Shown piece after piece: positions 7,662-16,366 of a stretch of 52,077 nt of DNA (its first letter is position 1; each line of letters opens with the position of its first letter). Under the pieces are notes generated by a model that worked only from the letters and a program-made list of their open reading frames with translations, did not search any database and was not told the origin of the DNA. The translations under genes and the position numbers were made by a program. Source of the stretch: Oscillospiraceae bacterium (GTDB lineage: Bacteria > Bacillota > Clostridia > Oscillospirales > Oscillospiraceae); assembly GCA_017469795.1 (NCBI GenBank), contig JAFUFT010000031.1:1-52077 (forward strand), in the 5' to 3' direction.

Positions 7662-7751
7662 AACTTTTCTTTAATTATTTCACTGTCTACTTGACGGGGA
7701 GCGGTTCAGACTCTATCCGGAGACGCCTCAGGGGTTTTCAGTTCCTTTCCG

Positions 7752-9302
7752 CTACGGGATCAATCCGTAACGCTTTGCCTTGTTGTACATGGTGGACCGG
7801 CTGACGCCGATCAGCGCCGCCGCCTCGGTCAGACTGCCGTGGGCCTGCTCGATCGCCCGCTGTACCGCCTGCTTTTCGTATTCGGCCAGCGTCAGGAGCG
7901 GCTCCTGCGGCTCTGACGGCGATGGGGTACGGACGGGAGCCGGGTCAGCTTGGGCGGCCGATTCCTCCTTCGGCGGCAGTGGGTTGCCCTGCTTGTCCAT
8001 GGTCGGTTCGGGGATCGGGTCCAGCTGACTGCGGTACTCCGGCAGCCGCACCAGATGAAACATGTCTCCGGTGGCGTTGTAGACCTGCTTGATTCCGATC
8101 ACGGTGTTGGGATACAGAAAACTCATGCGATTGAGCACATTCCTTAGTTCCCGCACGTTGCCGGGCCAGTCATACCGCATCAGCATCTCCCGGGCGTCCT
8201 GGTTGAACTCCAGCTTCAGACCGTCCTGATCGATGAAGTGCTGGATCAGAAGGGGAATGTCCTCCTTGTGGGCGCGGAGCGGCGGGATGTTGATCTCAAA
8301 GGTGTTGAGACGGTAATACAGATCCATCCGGAATTTTCCCTCTGCAACCAGCCGCTTGAGATCCTGGTTGGTGGAGGCGATGATCCGGGCGCGCATGGGA
8401 ATCACCCGGCTGCCGCCGATCCGCTCAAACTCCCGGGCTTCCAGCACCCGGAGCAGTTTGCTCTGGAGTTCAAAGCTCATTTCTCCGATCTCGTCAAGCA
8501 GCAGCACGCCGCCCGCAGCCTGTTCAAATTTACCTTTTTTCAGGCTGGTTGCGCCGGTGAACGCGCCCTTTTCATGGCCGAACAGTTCCGATTCCAGCAG
8601 ATCCCGGGGGATGGCGGAGCAGTTGATCTTGACGAAGGGGATCGTCCGGCCCTGACTGTACTCGTGGTAAATGGCGTCGGCGATGATCTCCTTGCCCACG
8701 CCCGTCTCACCGATCAGAAGCACCGGATGATAGGTCTGGCTGATCCGCTGACACTGCTCGATGGTCAGGACCACATTCTCCGCCTCTCCGATGAAGTCCG
8801 AGAATGTGTATCCGGAGGTTCTTCCGGATTCCGGCGTGACCTTTTCCGTCTGCTCCAGGCTTCGCTCCAGAGTTTGGATTGCCCGCTTGAGCACCGCGGT
8901 GGAGCGAAAGACGATGAGCAGCATCACGCCGATGATCTCGCCGTCGGAGAAGATGGGCACCAGATTGGTCAGAAGCCTGCGGGACCCTACCTCCATAGGC
9001 ACCGCCATCTGCCGGACGCCGTCAGAGAGCACCCGGTCGATATGGGCCTGCCCGTCGATCTTCAGTTCGTCGACCGGATGTGTCTGAAACTCTGCCAGCG
9101 ACTGGCCGGTCAACTCTTCAAACCCCTTGGAAAGGTAGATGACCCGGCGCTCCCGGCTGATCAGGGCGGCGGCGTCCACCGTGTTGTCAAGGATCGTGTC
9201 GATCACGGGCGCGGCGACCTCCATATCCCGGCGGGACAATGTGATCACGTGTTCCAAGCAGATGCACCTCGGTTCCTCTGGAATGATCCAATAGTTCGCC
9301 AT
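7752..9302 (-). CDS. Sigma-54-dependent transcriptional activator (PAS, AAA+, Fis-type HTH)
   Basis: Enhancer-binding protein that opens RpoN promoters by ATP hydrolysis. The N-terminal ~140 residues hold a PAS-like sensor (NTVDAAALISRERRVIYLS). The AAA+ domain has Walker A GETGVGKE, the sigma-54-contacting loop GAFTGA and Walker B LLLDEIGEM, with an Arg-finger region near FRMDLYYRLN. A Pro-rich linker leads to a Fis-type HTH (TEAAALIGVSRSTMYNKAKRYG). Start ATG 9302 is preceded by AAGGAG; the open frame further upstream belongs to the antisense of the neighbouring gene. No receiver domain is present, so it likely senses a small ligand directly. It is the natural activator for the four nearby -24/-12 promoters. 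Confidence 0.93.
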   Translation of the reverse strand: MANYWIIPEEPRCICLEHVITLSRRDMEVAAPVIDTILDNTVDAAALISRERRVIYLSKGFEELTGQSLAEFQTHPVDELKIDGQAHIDRVLSDGVRQMAVPMEVGSRRLLTNLVPIFSDGEIIGVMLLIVFRSTAVLKRAIQTLERSLEQTEKVTPESGRTSGYTFSDFIGEAENVVLTIEQCQRISQTYHPVLLIGETGVGKEIIADAIYHEYSQGRTIPFVKINCSAIPRDLLESELFGHEKGAFTGATSLKKGKFEQAAGGVLLLDEIGEMSFELQSKLLRVLEAREFERIGGSRVIPMRARIIASTNQDLKRLVAEGKFRMDLYYRLNTFEINIPPLRAHKEDIPLLIQHFIDQDGLKLEFNQDAREMLMRYDWPGNVRELRNVLNRMSFLYPNTVIGIKQVYNATGDMFHLVRLPEYRSQLDPIPEPTMDKQGNPLPPKEESAAQADPAPVRTPSPSEPQEPLLTLAEYEKQAVQRAIEQAHGSLTEAAALIGVSRSTMYNKAKRYGLIP

Positions 9303-9388
9303 TGCGGCATCTCCTTTATACCACGGTATTCGGAACTTTTCAAGGGGGACAGTCCAAAAATTGAACGGCCTGTGTAAAAACTGGAACC

Positions 9389-10615
9389 CTACAGCTCGCT
9401 GCGGATCACAGCGCCCTTGTGCAGCACCAGCCTGACATTCTCCCGGTCCAGGGCGGCGAAGCTCTCGTCCACAGGGCCGCTGACCGCCACCAGGTTGGCC
9501 AGACGGCCTTCTTCGATCAGACCCTCTTCCGCACCGGTGCCGACCACCTCCGCCGCGGTGATTGTGCCGGCGGCAATGGTCTCCTGCAGCGTAAAGCCGG
9601 CTCCGGTCAGCGCCCGCAGCTCCGGAACAGGAATCACCGCGTCTTTCATGAAATCGCGGCTGTGGATCAGGTCGGTGCCGATGACGACCCGGCCGCCCGC
9701 CCTGTGGTAGCGGCCCAGGTTTTCCACCATGGTCTTCCACTGTTTTCGCTTTTCCTCGGGGGAGGGCATGACCATACCGGGCGGGGGACCCATGGGCGCG
9801 TCTCCGCCGGGGCCGCCTGGACCACCCGGGCCTCCGGGCATCAGCATGCCGGGAGGGGGCTCCATGGCCTTGTCCGGGTCGCCTACGGTGGTGTCCATGA
9901 CCACACCGTTTTCCGCCATAAACCGGATCATTTCGTCCGGCATGGGATCGCTGGGCGTGTGGGCCAGCTCCCGGACCCCGGCGTCCAGCATGAACTGCGC
10001 GCCCCGGCAGATGCCGATATGCGCAGCTACCCACATGCCGTGCTCCCTGGCCCGGTCGCAGATGGCCTTTGCCATCTCCGGACTCAGGTGGGGCGTTAAG
10101 TCCATGCGGCCATCGTGAATGCCGATCTTGATACCGGGATAACCCAGCTTGTGGTGCAGACTTACCTCTTCGGCGGCCTCCTCCGCCGTTGTGATCAGCG
10201 TCCCTACCGGATGATTCGGATTGGGTCCCGCGCCGTAGCCTCCGGCCACGTCGATGTAGTTGCCCACGGCCACAACCGTCGCGGTCTCCGGCTGGCTGTT
10301 AACGGTCTCGATCCATTTGGCATAATCGGCCTGGCTGAGCTGAGACAGCATGCCCAACTCCCGGACTGTGGAGACACCGTTGTAGGCCCAGGCCCGGATG
10401 GCGTCCTCCCGGAACGCATTGTCGTCCACCGCCACATGGACGTGGGCATCGATGAAAGTGGGCAGCAGCGTACAGCCTGACAGGTCAAATTCCCGGTCGG
10501 CAGGTCCCAGATCGCGGCCGATGGCCGTGATGGTGCTGTCCGTTACCAGCACGTCGGCGGTTTCGTTGTTTCGGACGGAGTCCAGCAGGACAGCGTTTTT
10601 AAGCAGTACAGTCAT
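9389..10615 (-). CDS. Amidohydrolase-family metal-dependent hydrolase with Pro/Gly/Met-rich insert
   Basis: Metal-dependent hydrolase of the amidohydrolase superfamily (TIM barrel). Ligand candidates are H58 and H60 in DAHVHV, K163 in GIKIG, H199 in AAHI, H219 in ELAHT and D315 in GTDLI, so the active site looks complete. Between the last His and the Asp sits a low-complexity insert at residues ~251-286, starting PPPGMLMPGGPGGPGGPGG and ending PPPGMVMP. A similar insert occurs at the same place in the second amidohydrolase (17829-19016). There is no signal peptide, so it is cytoplasmic. A -24/-12 promoter (10666-10650) and an AGGAGG precede the ATG. Substrate unknown; prolidase-like or imidazolonepropionase-like relatives are possible. 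Confidence 0.87.
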   Translation of the reverse strand: MTVLLKNAVLLDSVRNNETADVLVTDSTITAIGRDLGPADREFDLSGCTLLPTFIDAHVHVAVDDNAFREDAIRAWAYNGVSTVRELGMLSQLSQADYAKWIETVNSQPETATVVAVGNYIDVAGGYGAGPNPNHPVGTLITTAEEAAEEVSLHHKLGYPGIKIGIHDGRMDLTPHLSPEMAKAICDRAREHGMWVAAHIGICRGAQFMLDAGVRELAHTPSDPMPDEMIRFMAENGVVMDTTVGDPDKAMEPPPGMLMPGGPGGPGGPGGDAPMGPPPGMVMPSPEEKRKQWKTMVENLGRYHRAGGRVVIGTDLIHSRDFMKDAVIPVPELRALTGAGFTLQETIAAGTITAAEVVGTGAEEGLIEEGRLANLVAVSGPVDESFAALDRENVRLVLHKGAVIRSEL

Positions 10616-10649
10616 ACAAGCACCTCCTGATATTTCTGTATTCTTCTAT

Positions 10650-10666
10650 AGCAATTTTTCTGCCAA
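10650..10666 (-). promoter_or_regulatory. Sigma-54 promoter for the amidohydrolase at 9389-10615
   Basis: On the minus strand TTGGCAGAAAAATTGCT matches the -24/-12 consensus TGGCAC-N5-TTGCW, with GG and GC exactly 12 bases apart. It lies about 35 bases upstream of the start codon and faces away from its divergent partner at 10698. Confidence 0.85.
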
Positions 10667-10697
10667 AATGCAACTGAAATCTATTTTTCGTTCAAAC

Positions 10698-10713
10698 CGG
10701 CACGGTTCTTGCT
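10698..10713 (+). promoter_or_regulatory. Sigma-54 promoter for the beta-helix gene
   Basis: CGGCACGGTTCTTGCT matches the -24/-12 consensus, including the G after GGCAC and a perfect TTGCT. GG (10699-10700) and GC (10711-10712) are 12 bases apart. The ATG at 10749 and its AAAGGAG follow at a suitable distance. Confidence 0.88.
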
Positions 10714-10748
10714 AAAATAAGGGTATCACCACGAAAGGAGACCTTTCC

Positions 10749-12650
10749 ATGCAAATAAATGACATCTGCCTCGTGAATGAGAGCATATCACTTGAAGAAC
10801 TGATCGTCGGGCCAAACGGCAGACTTTCCGCCCCGGAAGGAAAGCTGCTGACCGTGGTCGTGGGCGGTGTGGAGATCGACCCGGCCCCCGGCGAATACAC
10901 CGGCGATATCCGGCTGGTCGTTACGGATTTTATCGACGCGCCCATCGAGGGAATGCATGCCCGGCCCGGGGATCCTCCGGAGCCCTATCGCGCGGCCCTG
11001 CTGCTGGGGAAGGACGGCCCCTCTGAGAATTCCGTCTCCGCTGCCTATGCGGGCGGGACGGTCGGGGGCAGTACCGTTTCCGGCGGAACAATCGCCTCCA
11101 CCGGCGAGTGCTTTAACAGCATGATCGTCTCTGGGGGAAAATACGAGATCAGGGATCTTACCATCAAAAACTGCGGCCATTCCACTGACGACGGCAAGGG
11201 ACTGGGCGCGGGGATCCTGGCCGGGGGTGACAGCGAGACCGTGCTGGAGAATGTGACCATCTCCAACCAGGGCATCCGCAACGACGCCATTGTCACCGGC
11301 GGTACCGCAAAAATGACGATCAAAAACTCCACGCTGATCTGTGCGGGCGGTACACCGGAGCAGATCCAGGCGGTCCACAAGATCCGCCCCGGTAAGGCCT
11401 GCATGACCTACGTGTCCGGCGGCTGGGGCACCACCCGGGCTGTCAACGTGCAGAATGACTCCAGTCTTTATCTGGAAAACTGCACGGTAAAGTCCGACAG
11501 CTGGGGCGTTCTGTCCACCGATGGCATCTCCTCCAAGAAGGAATGGGGCCCCGTCAAAACCCGGATCTATGCAAAGGACTGCGACGTGGAACTCAATGGC
11601 CGTCACGGTTACGGCTCCTACTCCATCGGAGACTGCACCAACATCTTTGACCACACCAGAATGTATGCCCCGGACGTGGCCTATAAGGTGGCAAACGAAC
11701 TGGCAGGCGGCGAATTCATCGGCGGATCGGAAATCATCGGCGGGCGCTTCGGTGTCATGTGGCAGTCGAACCAGGGCGGCAAACTGATCGTCAAAGACAG
11801 CGCCATCCGGTCCGGCCGATCCACCTTCATCGCCCGATCCTGCTTCCCCAACATCTACTGCGAGAACGCCACACTGGAGCCGGGCAACCGGGTGATCCTC
11901 CAGATGTTTGACTCCGATGATCCCGGCTTCGGCAAATCCGAGGTGGAGGTGGACACGGAAGTGGCGGTGAAGGATCCTGACCACGACGTGACGAAGCCCC
12001 AGTACCATCCCGTGTCCATCTGGGGCTTTGAGCAGCCGGAGTGGTGTACGGATCTCCAGGCCACGTTTAAGGACATGACCATCATCGGTGACTTCTACAA
12101 CGGCATCACAAACGCAAAAAAGCCCATGATGATGCCTGCCATGCCCGCGCCCGGCGGCGCGCCAGCCGGTGGTCCTCCTGCGGGCGGTCCTCCTGCCGGT
12201 GGTCCCGGCGGACCCGGTGCACCGGGCGGAAAGCCGGCCGGCGGTCCCGGCGGTATGCCCGGCATGAACCAGAAGAACTATCCCATCAACCTGGTGCTGA
12301 CCCTGGACAACGTGAAGCTGGAGGGCGTGATCTCCGCCTCCAAAGCGCAGCATGCGGTAAAGACCATCTCTGGTTCCAACCGGAAGGAGATCTACCAGGT
12401 CTACGACACCCCCCGGCCCGTGGTAAATAACGGCGTGATCGTCACCCTGAAGAACGGCACTGAGTGGACCATCGTCGGCCACAACTACCTCTCCGCCCTG
12501 CACATCGACGAGACCTCTGTCATCAAAACTCCTGATGGCTGCGATGTGGAGATGACGGTGGACGGCGTGGAGGTTCCCTGCGTCCCCGGCGACTACACCG
12601 GCGACATCTTCATCCAGGCGAAGCAGCTGCCCACCCCCGCCATGTTCTGA
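10749..12650 (+). CDS. Right-handed beta-helix repeat protein with Pro/Gly/Met-rich insert
   Basis: 633 residues with no signal peptide or membrane segment. The middle (about 90-450) has many short T/S/N-rich strand-turn repeats (DLTIKNCG, NVTISNQG, KNSTLICAG, KDSAIRSG) typical of parallel beta-helices. At residues ~456-509 lies an insert rich in Pro, Gly and Met (PMMMPAMPAPGG, then AGGPPAGG repeats). Related modules open and close the protein: VVVGGVEIDPAPGEYTGDI near residue 38 and MTVDGVEVPCVPGDYTGDI near residue 605, as if capping the helix. Lack of export suggests a structural or binding role in the cytoplasm rather than an extracellular lyase. It is divergent from an amidohydrolase that has a similar insert. 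Function is not known. Confidence 0.75.
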   Translation: MQINDICLVNESISLEELIVGPNGRLSAPEGKLLTVVVGGVEIDPAPGEYTGDIRLVVTDFIDAPIEGMHARPGDPPEPYRAALLLGKDGPSENSVSAAYAGGTVGGSTVSGGTIASTGECFNSMIVSGGKYEIRDLTIKNCGHSTDDGKGLGAGILAGGDSETVLENVTISNQGIRNDAIVTGGTAKMTIKNSTLICAGGTPEQIQAVHKIRPGKACMTYVSGGWGTTRAVNVQNDSSLYLENCTVKSDSWGVLSTDGISSKKEWGPVKTRIYAKDCDVELNGRHGYGSYSIGDCTNIFDHTRMYAPDVAYKVANELAGGEFIGGSEIIGGRFGVMWQSNQGGKLIVKDSAIRSGRSTFIARSCFPNIYCENATLEPGNRVILQMFDSDDPGFGKSEVEVDTEVAVKDPDHDVTKPQYHPVSIWGFEQPEWCTDLQATFKDMTIIGDFYNGITNAKKPMMMPAMPAPGGAPAGGPPAGGPPAGGPGGPGAPGGKPAGGPGGMPGMNQKNYPINLVLTLDNVKLEGVISASKAQHAVKTISGSNRKEIYQVYDTPRPVVNNGVIVTLKNGTEWTIVGHNYLSALHIDETSVIKTPDGCDVEMTVDGVEVPCVPGDYTGDIFIQAKQLPTPAMF

Positions 12651-12660
12651 TTCCCAATAT

Positions 12661-12694
12661 AAAAATCCCGCCGGTTTCTACCGGCGGGATTTTT
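12661..12694. terminator. Bidirectional terminator
   Basis: AAAAATCCCGCCGGT (12661-12675) and its exact complement (12680-12694) form a 15-base stem with a TTCT loop, with T-runs on both strands. It ends the rightward beta-helix gene and the leftward operon that finishes at 12720. Confidence 0.93.
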
Positions 12695-12719
12695 TAGGGA
12701 ATAGAAGAAATGAGAACAA

Positions 12720-14639
12720 TCAGAGGATCATAGCTGCGTCAAAGGCGCCCCGCACCGCCTGCTGGACGGTTCCGACCTGCTTGCAGTCGCCGATCATGGT
12801 GAAGGGCACCCCGGGCAGGATCAGAGCCTCCGCGGCGGCGGTATTGGGACGGAAGCCTACGCACAATACCACGCTGTCCGCCTCCAGTACCTGCTCGGTT
12901 CCGTTTGCGTCCGTGTATGTCACCTTGCCGGCCTCGATCCCGGTGCAGCGGCCGTTTGTGACGGTGTGGAGGTTTTCCCGTTCGCTCAGTTCGATGTCCA
13001 TGGCCCAGTGGTAGGTGAACCATGCGTCCGGGGCGATCTTTCCCTGCATCTCCAGGATGGTCACGTCCTTGCCCAGCCACGCCAGATGGATGCCGGTCTC
13101 GGCGCCCACCTGTCCGCCGCCGATGATGACGACCTTCTGCCCCAACTGATCCTCGCGGCCAAACACGTCGGGGGCCTTGACGGCATTCTCCACACCGGGA
13201 ATGGGGATCACCAGAGGCTCCGCCCCAAGAGCCAGGATCACGTGATCCGGCTTTTCCGCGGAGAGAATCTCCTGCGTGGCCTTTGTGTTCAGACGAACGT
13301 CGATGTTCCGCTTGCCCACCTGGGTGATGAGGTACTGCTTGAACCGGCCCAGATCCCGTTTGAATTCGGCATAGTCCGCGAAATTAAGCTGGCCGCCCAA
13401 ATGGTCCTTTGACTCGAACAGGACCACCCTGTGGCCTCTGTCCGAAAGGTACACCGCCGCCTGCATCCCGGCGGGACCGCCGCCCACCACGCAGATCTTC
13501 TTGCCGCCCTCAGTGGGAAGAATATACTTGTCCAGCCGGTCTTCGATGCCGATGACAGGGTTCACGGAGCAGACGAAGTGATCATAGTAGCAGGCCCCGT
13601 CGTGGCACTTGAAACACTTGATGCAGGGCCGCACGTCCTCCGGCGTACCCGCATAGGCCTTGTTGGCCAGGTCCGGGTCTGCGATGATACCCCGGGCGAT
13701 GGAGACGAAATCCGCCTTCCCGGAGGCGATAATCTCCTCCGCCTGGCTGAGATTCTGAATGGCGCCGATGGTGACGATGGGGATAGAGGTGCCAGACTTT
13801 TTGATGGCCTCCGCGTATTGGACGTTGGGCGTATCCGGCAGGAAGCCGGAGGGATGGGTGGTGGTAAAGTACCTGGCGTTGTTCATGCCGCAGGAGCAGT
13901 GGAGCAGATCCACCCGGCCCTCCAGCAGCTTTGTGAGCTCGATGGAGTCCTCCACGGTGATGCCCTCCGGATCTACCTCCGAGGCGGAGAAGCGCAGCTC
14001 AATGAGGAAATCCTTCCCGCACTTCTCCCGGATGGCGTCCAGCGTCATGGTCAGATACCTTGCCCGGTTTTCCAGACACCCGCCAAACTCGTCGGTGCGT
14101 CTGTTGAACCGCTCCGACAGGAACTGGGCGTTGTCCGTGGCGTGGCCGAAGTGGACCATGCACATATCGAAGCCTGCCTTTTTGCAGAGAGCCGCCGCCT
14201 CGGCGTACATCCGGGCCTTTTTCGCGATCAGCTCCCTCGGCATCTCTACGCTGTCCCGGCCCATCTTTTTCAGGCCCGGACTCACCGCGTAATACTGGTC
14301 GTAGAAATACTGGTCGGAAAGCTGCATGGAGGCCACGGCGCCGAAGTGGTGGACCCGGGCCGCCATCTCATAGAGACTCCGGAGGCCGGCGGTGGTGTAG
14401 GGGTTGATGTGCAGGTGGTTCCCGTCGGATTTCATGTCCGGGTTGATCTGAACCCCGGTGCAGGTGACCATAGCGGGCCCGCCCTTTGCCCGGTTCCCGA
14501 AGTGGGTGATGACGGACTCCTCATAGGCCGGACCGCCGTTCTGCAGGGCGTGAACCCCGGTGGGAGCGGTGAAGATACGGTTTTTGAACAGGATATTCCC
14601 CACTTTCTTGGGGGACAGCAGATTGGGATAATTGCTCAT
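12720..14639 (-). CDS. Old-yellow-enzyme-type NAD(P)H:flavin oxidoreductase (FMN, 4Fe-4S, FAD)
   Basis: Resembles 2,4-dienoyl-CoA reductase and the bile-acid enzymes BaiCD/BaiH, which reduce activated C=C bonds. The N-terminal ~350 residues form the FMN barrel (starting PNLLSPKKVGNILFKNRI). A Cys cluster follows at ~345-365 (CIKCFKCHDGAC...C) for the Fe-S centre. Then come two dinucleotide-binding folds, with VVGGGPAGMQAA near residue 390 and IIGGGQVGAE near 508. Length 639 is usual. The ribosome binding site GAGGTGA overlaps the stop region of the preceding UGSC-like gene, nine bases away, so the two are co-translated. It is the last gene of the leftward sigma-54 operon. Substrate unknown. 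Confidence 0.9.
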   Translation of the reverse strand: MSNYPNLLSPKKVGNILFKNRIFTAPTGVHALQNGGPAYEESVITHFGNRAKGGPAMVTCTGVQINPDMKSDGNHLHINPYTTAGLRSLYEMAARVHHFGAVASMQLSDQYFYDQYYAVSPGLKKMGRDSVEMPRELIAKKARMYAEAAALCKKAGFDMCMVHFGHATDNAQFLSERFNRRTDEFGGCLENRARYLTMTLDAIREKCGKDFLIELRFSASEVDPEGITVEDSIELTKLLEGRVDLLHCSCGMNNARYFTTTHPSGFLPDTPNVQYAEAIKKSGTSIPIVTIGAIQNLSQAEEIIASGKADFVSIARGIIADPDLANKAYAGTPEDVRPCIKCFKCHDGACYYDHFVCSVNPVIGIEDRLDKYILPTEGGKKICVVGGGPAGMQAAVYLSDRGHRVVLFESKDHLGGQLNFADYAEFKRDLGRFKQYLITQVGKRNIDVRLNTKATQEILSAEKPDHVILALGAEPLVIPIPGVENAVKAPDVFGREDQLGQKVVIIGGGQVGAETGIHLAWLGKDVTILEMQGKIAPDAWFTYHWAMDIELSERENLHTVTNGRCTGIEAGKVTYTDANGTEQVLEADSVVLCVGFRPNTAAAEALILPGVPFTMIGDCKQVGTVQQAVRGAFDAAMIL

Positions 14640-14648
14640 CTCGTCACC

Positions 14649-16334
14649 TCAATACGCCACATAGTCGGGCTTGCCGGACCGATATTGCTCACACAGAGCG
14701 TCCCAGTTTTCCGGCAGCTCGATCTTCGCACAGGAGGGGCCGCCGTGGTCGCCGCCGCCCCCCAGCACCGTTACCATGCAGCCTGCCTGACCGCCTGCCA
14801 CCGTCAGGAACATGTGTTCCGTGGACCAGAAGGTCCGGGTGGAGGCCTCCATGTCGAGGGGCAGGTCTACGGTCTTGGGCGGGTGGTTGTTCTGGATCAG
14901 CCATTGGAGGTCCACCTCCCGGGCAGGCTTCCGGGCGTACTCTACGATGTATTCGAGGATCCGCTGCTTGGTCCATCCCGCTTCCGCCATCATTTTCGCG
15001 CACTTAGGGGTGAGGATCACCGCCAGACCCGGGTCCCAGCCGTAGGGATCCATTTTGCACAGAGCCTTCAAAACGGCGGGTACGGTGGTGCAGGTGGAGA
15101 CCCGGTGCTCCTGAGGCCAGAACATGGTCACGCAGGAGTCATCTTTGTCAAAGCCGAAGTCCTCGTGGACCGGGCCCCAGGGGTTGTTCTGCAGGCTGTC
15201 GCCCATGGCGAAGCCCTCCCGGAACTCGTGGCCCATCTCGGAAAGATCCTCCACGCCGGGCCGGACGCCGCCGATGTTCATCATGATGTAGCCGAAGGCT
15301 CTGGCGATGGTGGTGTTGGCTCGGAAAGCCGGGGTCAGAGCATGGTCGGCGGTGTTGAAGCCGATATCCTCGGCTACCTTTCCAGAGAGCGTCAGGACAG
15401 GGCCCCAGGTGCTCTGGGAGCAGCACCAGCCCTCCAGATAGATCTTCGGATCCATGGCGCCCTTCACCGCGGCGATCAAAACAGGCAGATAGGTGGGCAG
15501 ACACCCGGCCATCACCGCGTTGACGGCGATTTTCTCCACGGTGGCCAGACCCATCATGGGCGGGATCTTCGACACCACGTAGTCCGCTGGGTAGTCCGTG
15601 CCCCGCATCATCTCGTCCACAGCCTCCCGGGTGGGCATTTTGACAGGCGTGCCGTTCGTCCAGCCGTAGGAGTAGAACAGGTCGGAGATCTCGTCCGGGG
15701 TCCCTTCAAAGGTCCGGGTGGCAAGGCTCTGGTCCGCAGGAGAGGGGTTCTTTTCCTCCTCGGTCAGAGGGGCGGTCAGACCGTCGACCAGCTCTTTGAC
15801 GAACCGCGCCGTGCCGGCGCCCATGTTTTTCTCCGTCTGCTCCAGATCCGAGCGGCCGAAGATGTCCAGCACCTCCGGCTGGAAGGGTACGATCCGGAGA
15901 CCCGGCACGCACCGGGCTTTCACGCCCCGCTGTCCCGCGGAGAAGGTCCGGGGCACCACCGCCATGACGGCAGGCTTGCCGCACTTCTCCATGAAGGCCG
16001 CGTTGTATCCCAGAAACAGGGAGCTGGAGGGCACCGCGCCGTAGAACACCATAACGCAGTCCACGCTCTGAAGCCAGGGCCGGAAGGTGGCCAGCGCCGC
16101 TTCATCCTTTGCGATGTCTGTCGTCTCTGTCTTGTACTCGTAGTAGGAGAATTTCACCTCTGGATACTGCTTTTTGACGTGCTTCTCCACCACCTTAAGC
16201 ATATAGGTGGCGATCTTCATGAAGTCGCCGAACATACCGATGGTTTTCCCGTTCAGATCCGGCAGACGGGGACTCAGACCGTAGAGCTCAGACTGGTCCA
16301 CCTCCGCCCAGGGGGAAAGAACCGTATATTTCAT
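14649..16334 (-). CDS. UGSC-like family protein (active-site UGSC motif not conserved)
   Basis: 561 residues and soluble. The C-terminal part (YGWTNGTPVKMPTREAVDE, then TVEKIAVNAVMAGCLPTYLPV) resembles proteins related to the UGSC (seleno)protein family. The N-terminal half has the corresponding fold signature MVFYGAVPSSSLFLGYNAAF. There the Sec/Cys-Gly-Ser-Cys element expected of UGSC proteins is replaced by AVPSSS, so thiol or selenol chemistry at that site seems lost. Family assignment is from memory of motifs and is moderate. ATG 16334 follows AGGAGG. It lies between rpoN and the OYE gene in one direction and likely belongs to the same pathway. Catalytic role unknown. Confidence 0.6.
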   Translation of the reverse strand: MKYTVLSPWAEVDQSELYGLSPRLPDLNGKTIGMFGDFMKIATYMLKVVEKHVKKQYPEVKFSYYEYKTETTDIAKDEAALATFRPWLQSVDCVMVFYGAVPSSSLFLGYNAAFMEKCGKPAVMAVVPRTFSAGQRGVKARCVPGLRIVPFQPEVLDIFGRSDLEQTEKNMGAGTARFVKELVDGLTAPLTEEEKNPSPADQSLATRTFEGTPDEISDLFYSYGWTNGTPVKMPTREAVDEMMRGTDYPADYVVSKIPPMMGLATVEKIAVNAVMAGCLPTYLPVLIAAVKGAMDPKIYLEGWCCSQSTWGPVLTLSGKVAEDIGFNTADHALTPAFRANTTIARAFGYIMMNIGGVRPGVEDLSEMGHEFREGFAMGDSLQNNPWGPVHEDFGFDKDDSCVTMFWPQEHRVSTCTTVPAVLKALCKMDPYGWDPGLAVILTPKCAKMMAEAGWTKQRILEYIVEYARKPAREVDLQWLIQNNHPPKTVDLPLDMEASTRTFWSTEHMFLTVAGGQAGCMVTVLGGGGDHGGPSCAKIELPENWDALCEQYRSGKPDYVAY

Positions 16335-16366
16335 ACCAAAACCTCCTGTGATAAGATTGCGATGAT

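Larger units (their letters stand above)
5939..7708 (+). mobile_element. IS3-family insertion sequence (IS150-like), complete
   Basis: About 1.77 kb, starting TGA and ending TCA. The imperfect terminal inverted repeats of about 31 bases are 5939-5969 and 7678-7708. They share the blocks GCTCCCC and AGACAGTGAAA when one is reverse-complemented. Inside are orfA and orfB in the -1 frame relation usual for IS3 elements. Flanking bases (TCA on the left, GAC on the right) give no obvious target duplication, so the element may be old or rearranged. It lies between nrdG and the sigma-54 cluster. Confidence 0.88.

Noticed and set aside
5936..7711. Three-base target-site duplication flanking the insertion sequence
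   Set aside because: The bases next to the ends are TCA and GAC, which do not match. Other choices of end break the inverted repeats.
9315..9343. SigA-like promoter TTGAAA-17-TATAAA just before the enhancer-binding protein gene
   Set aside because: The hexamers and spacing look good, but transcription would begin near 9308, downstream of the gene's ribosome binding site (9314-9311), so it cannot give a normally translated message.
7752..10034. Longer 760-residue version of the enhancer-binding protein
   Set aside because: The extra N-terminal sequence is antisense to the amidohydrolase and compositionally odd. ATG 9302 has its own AAGGAG and gives a normal PAS-AAA+-HTH protein.
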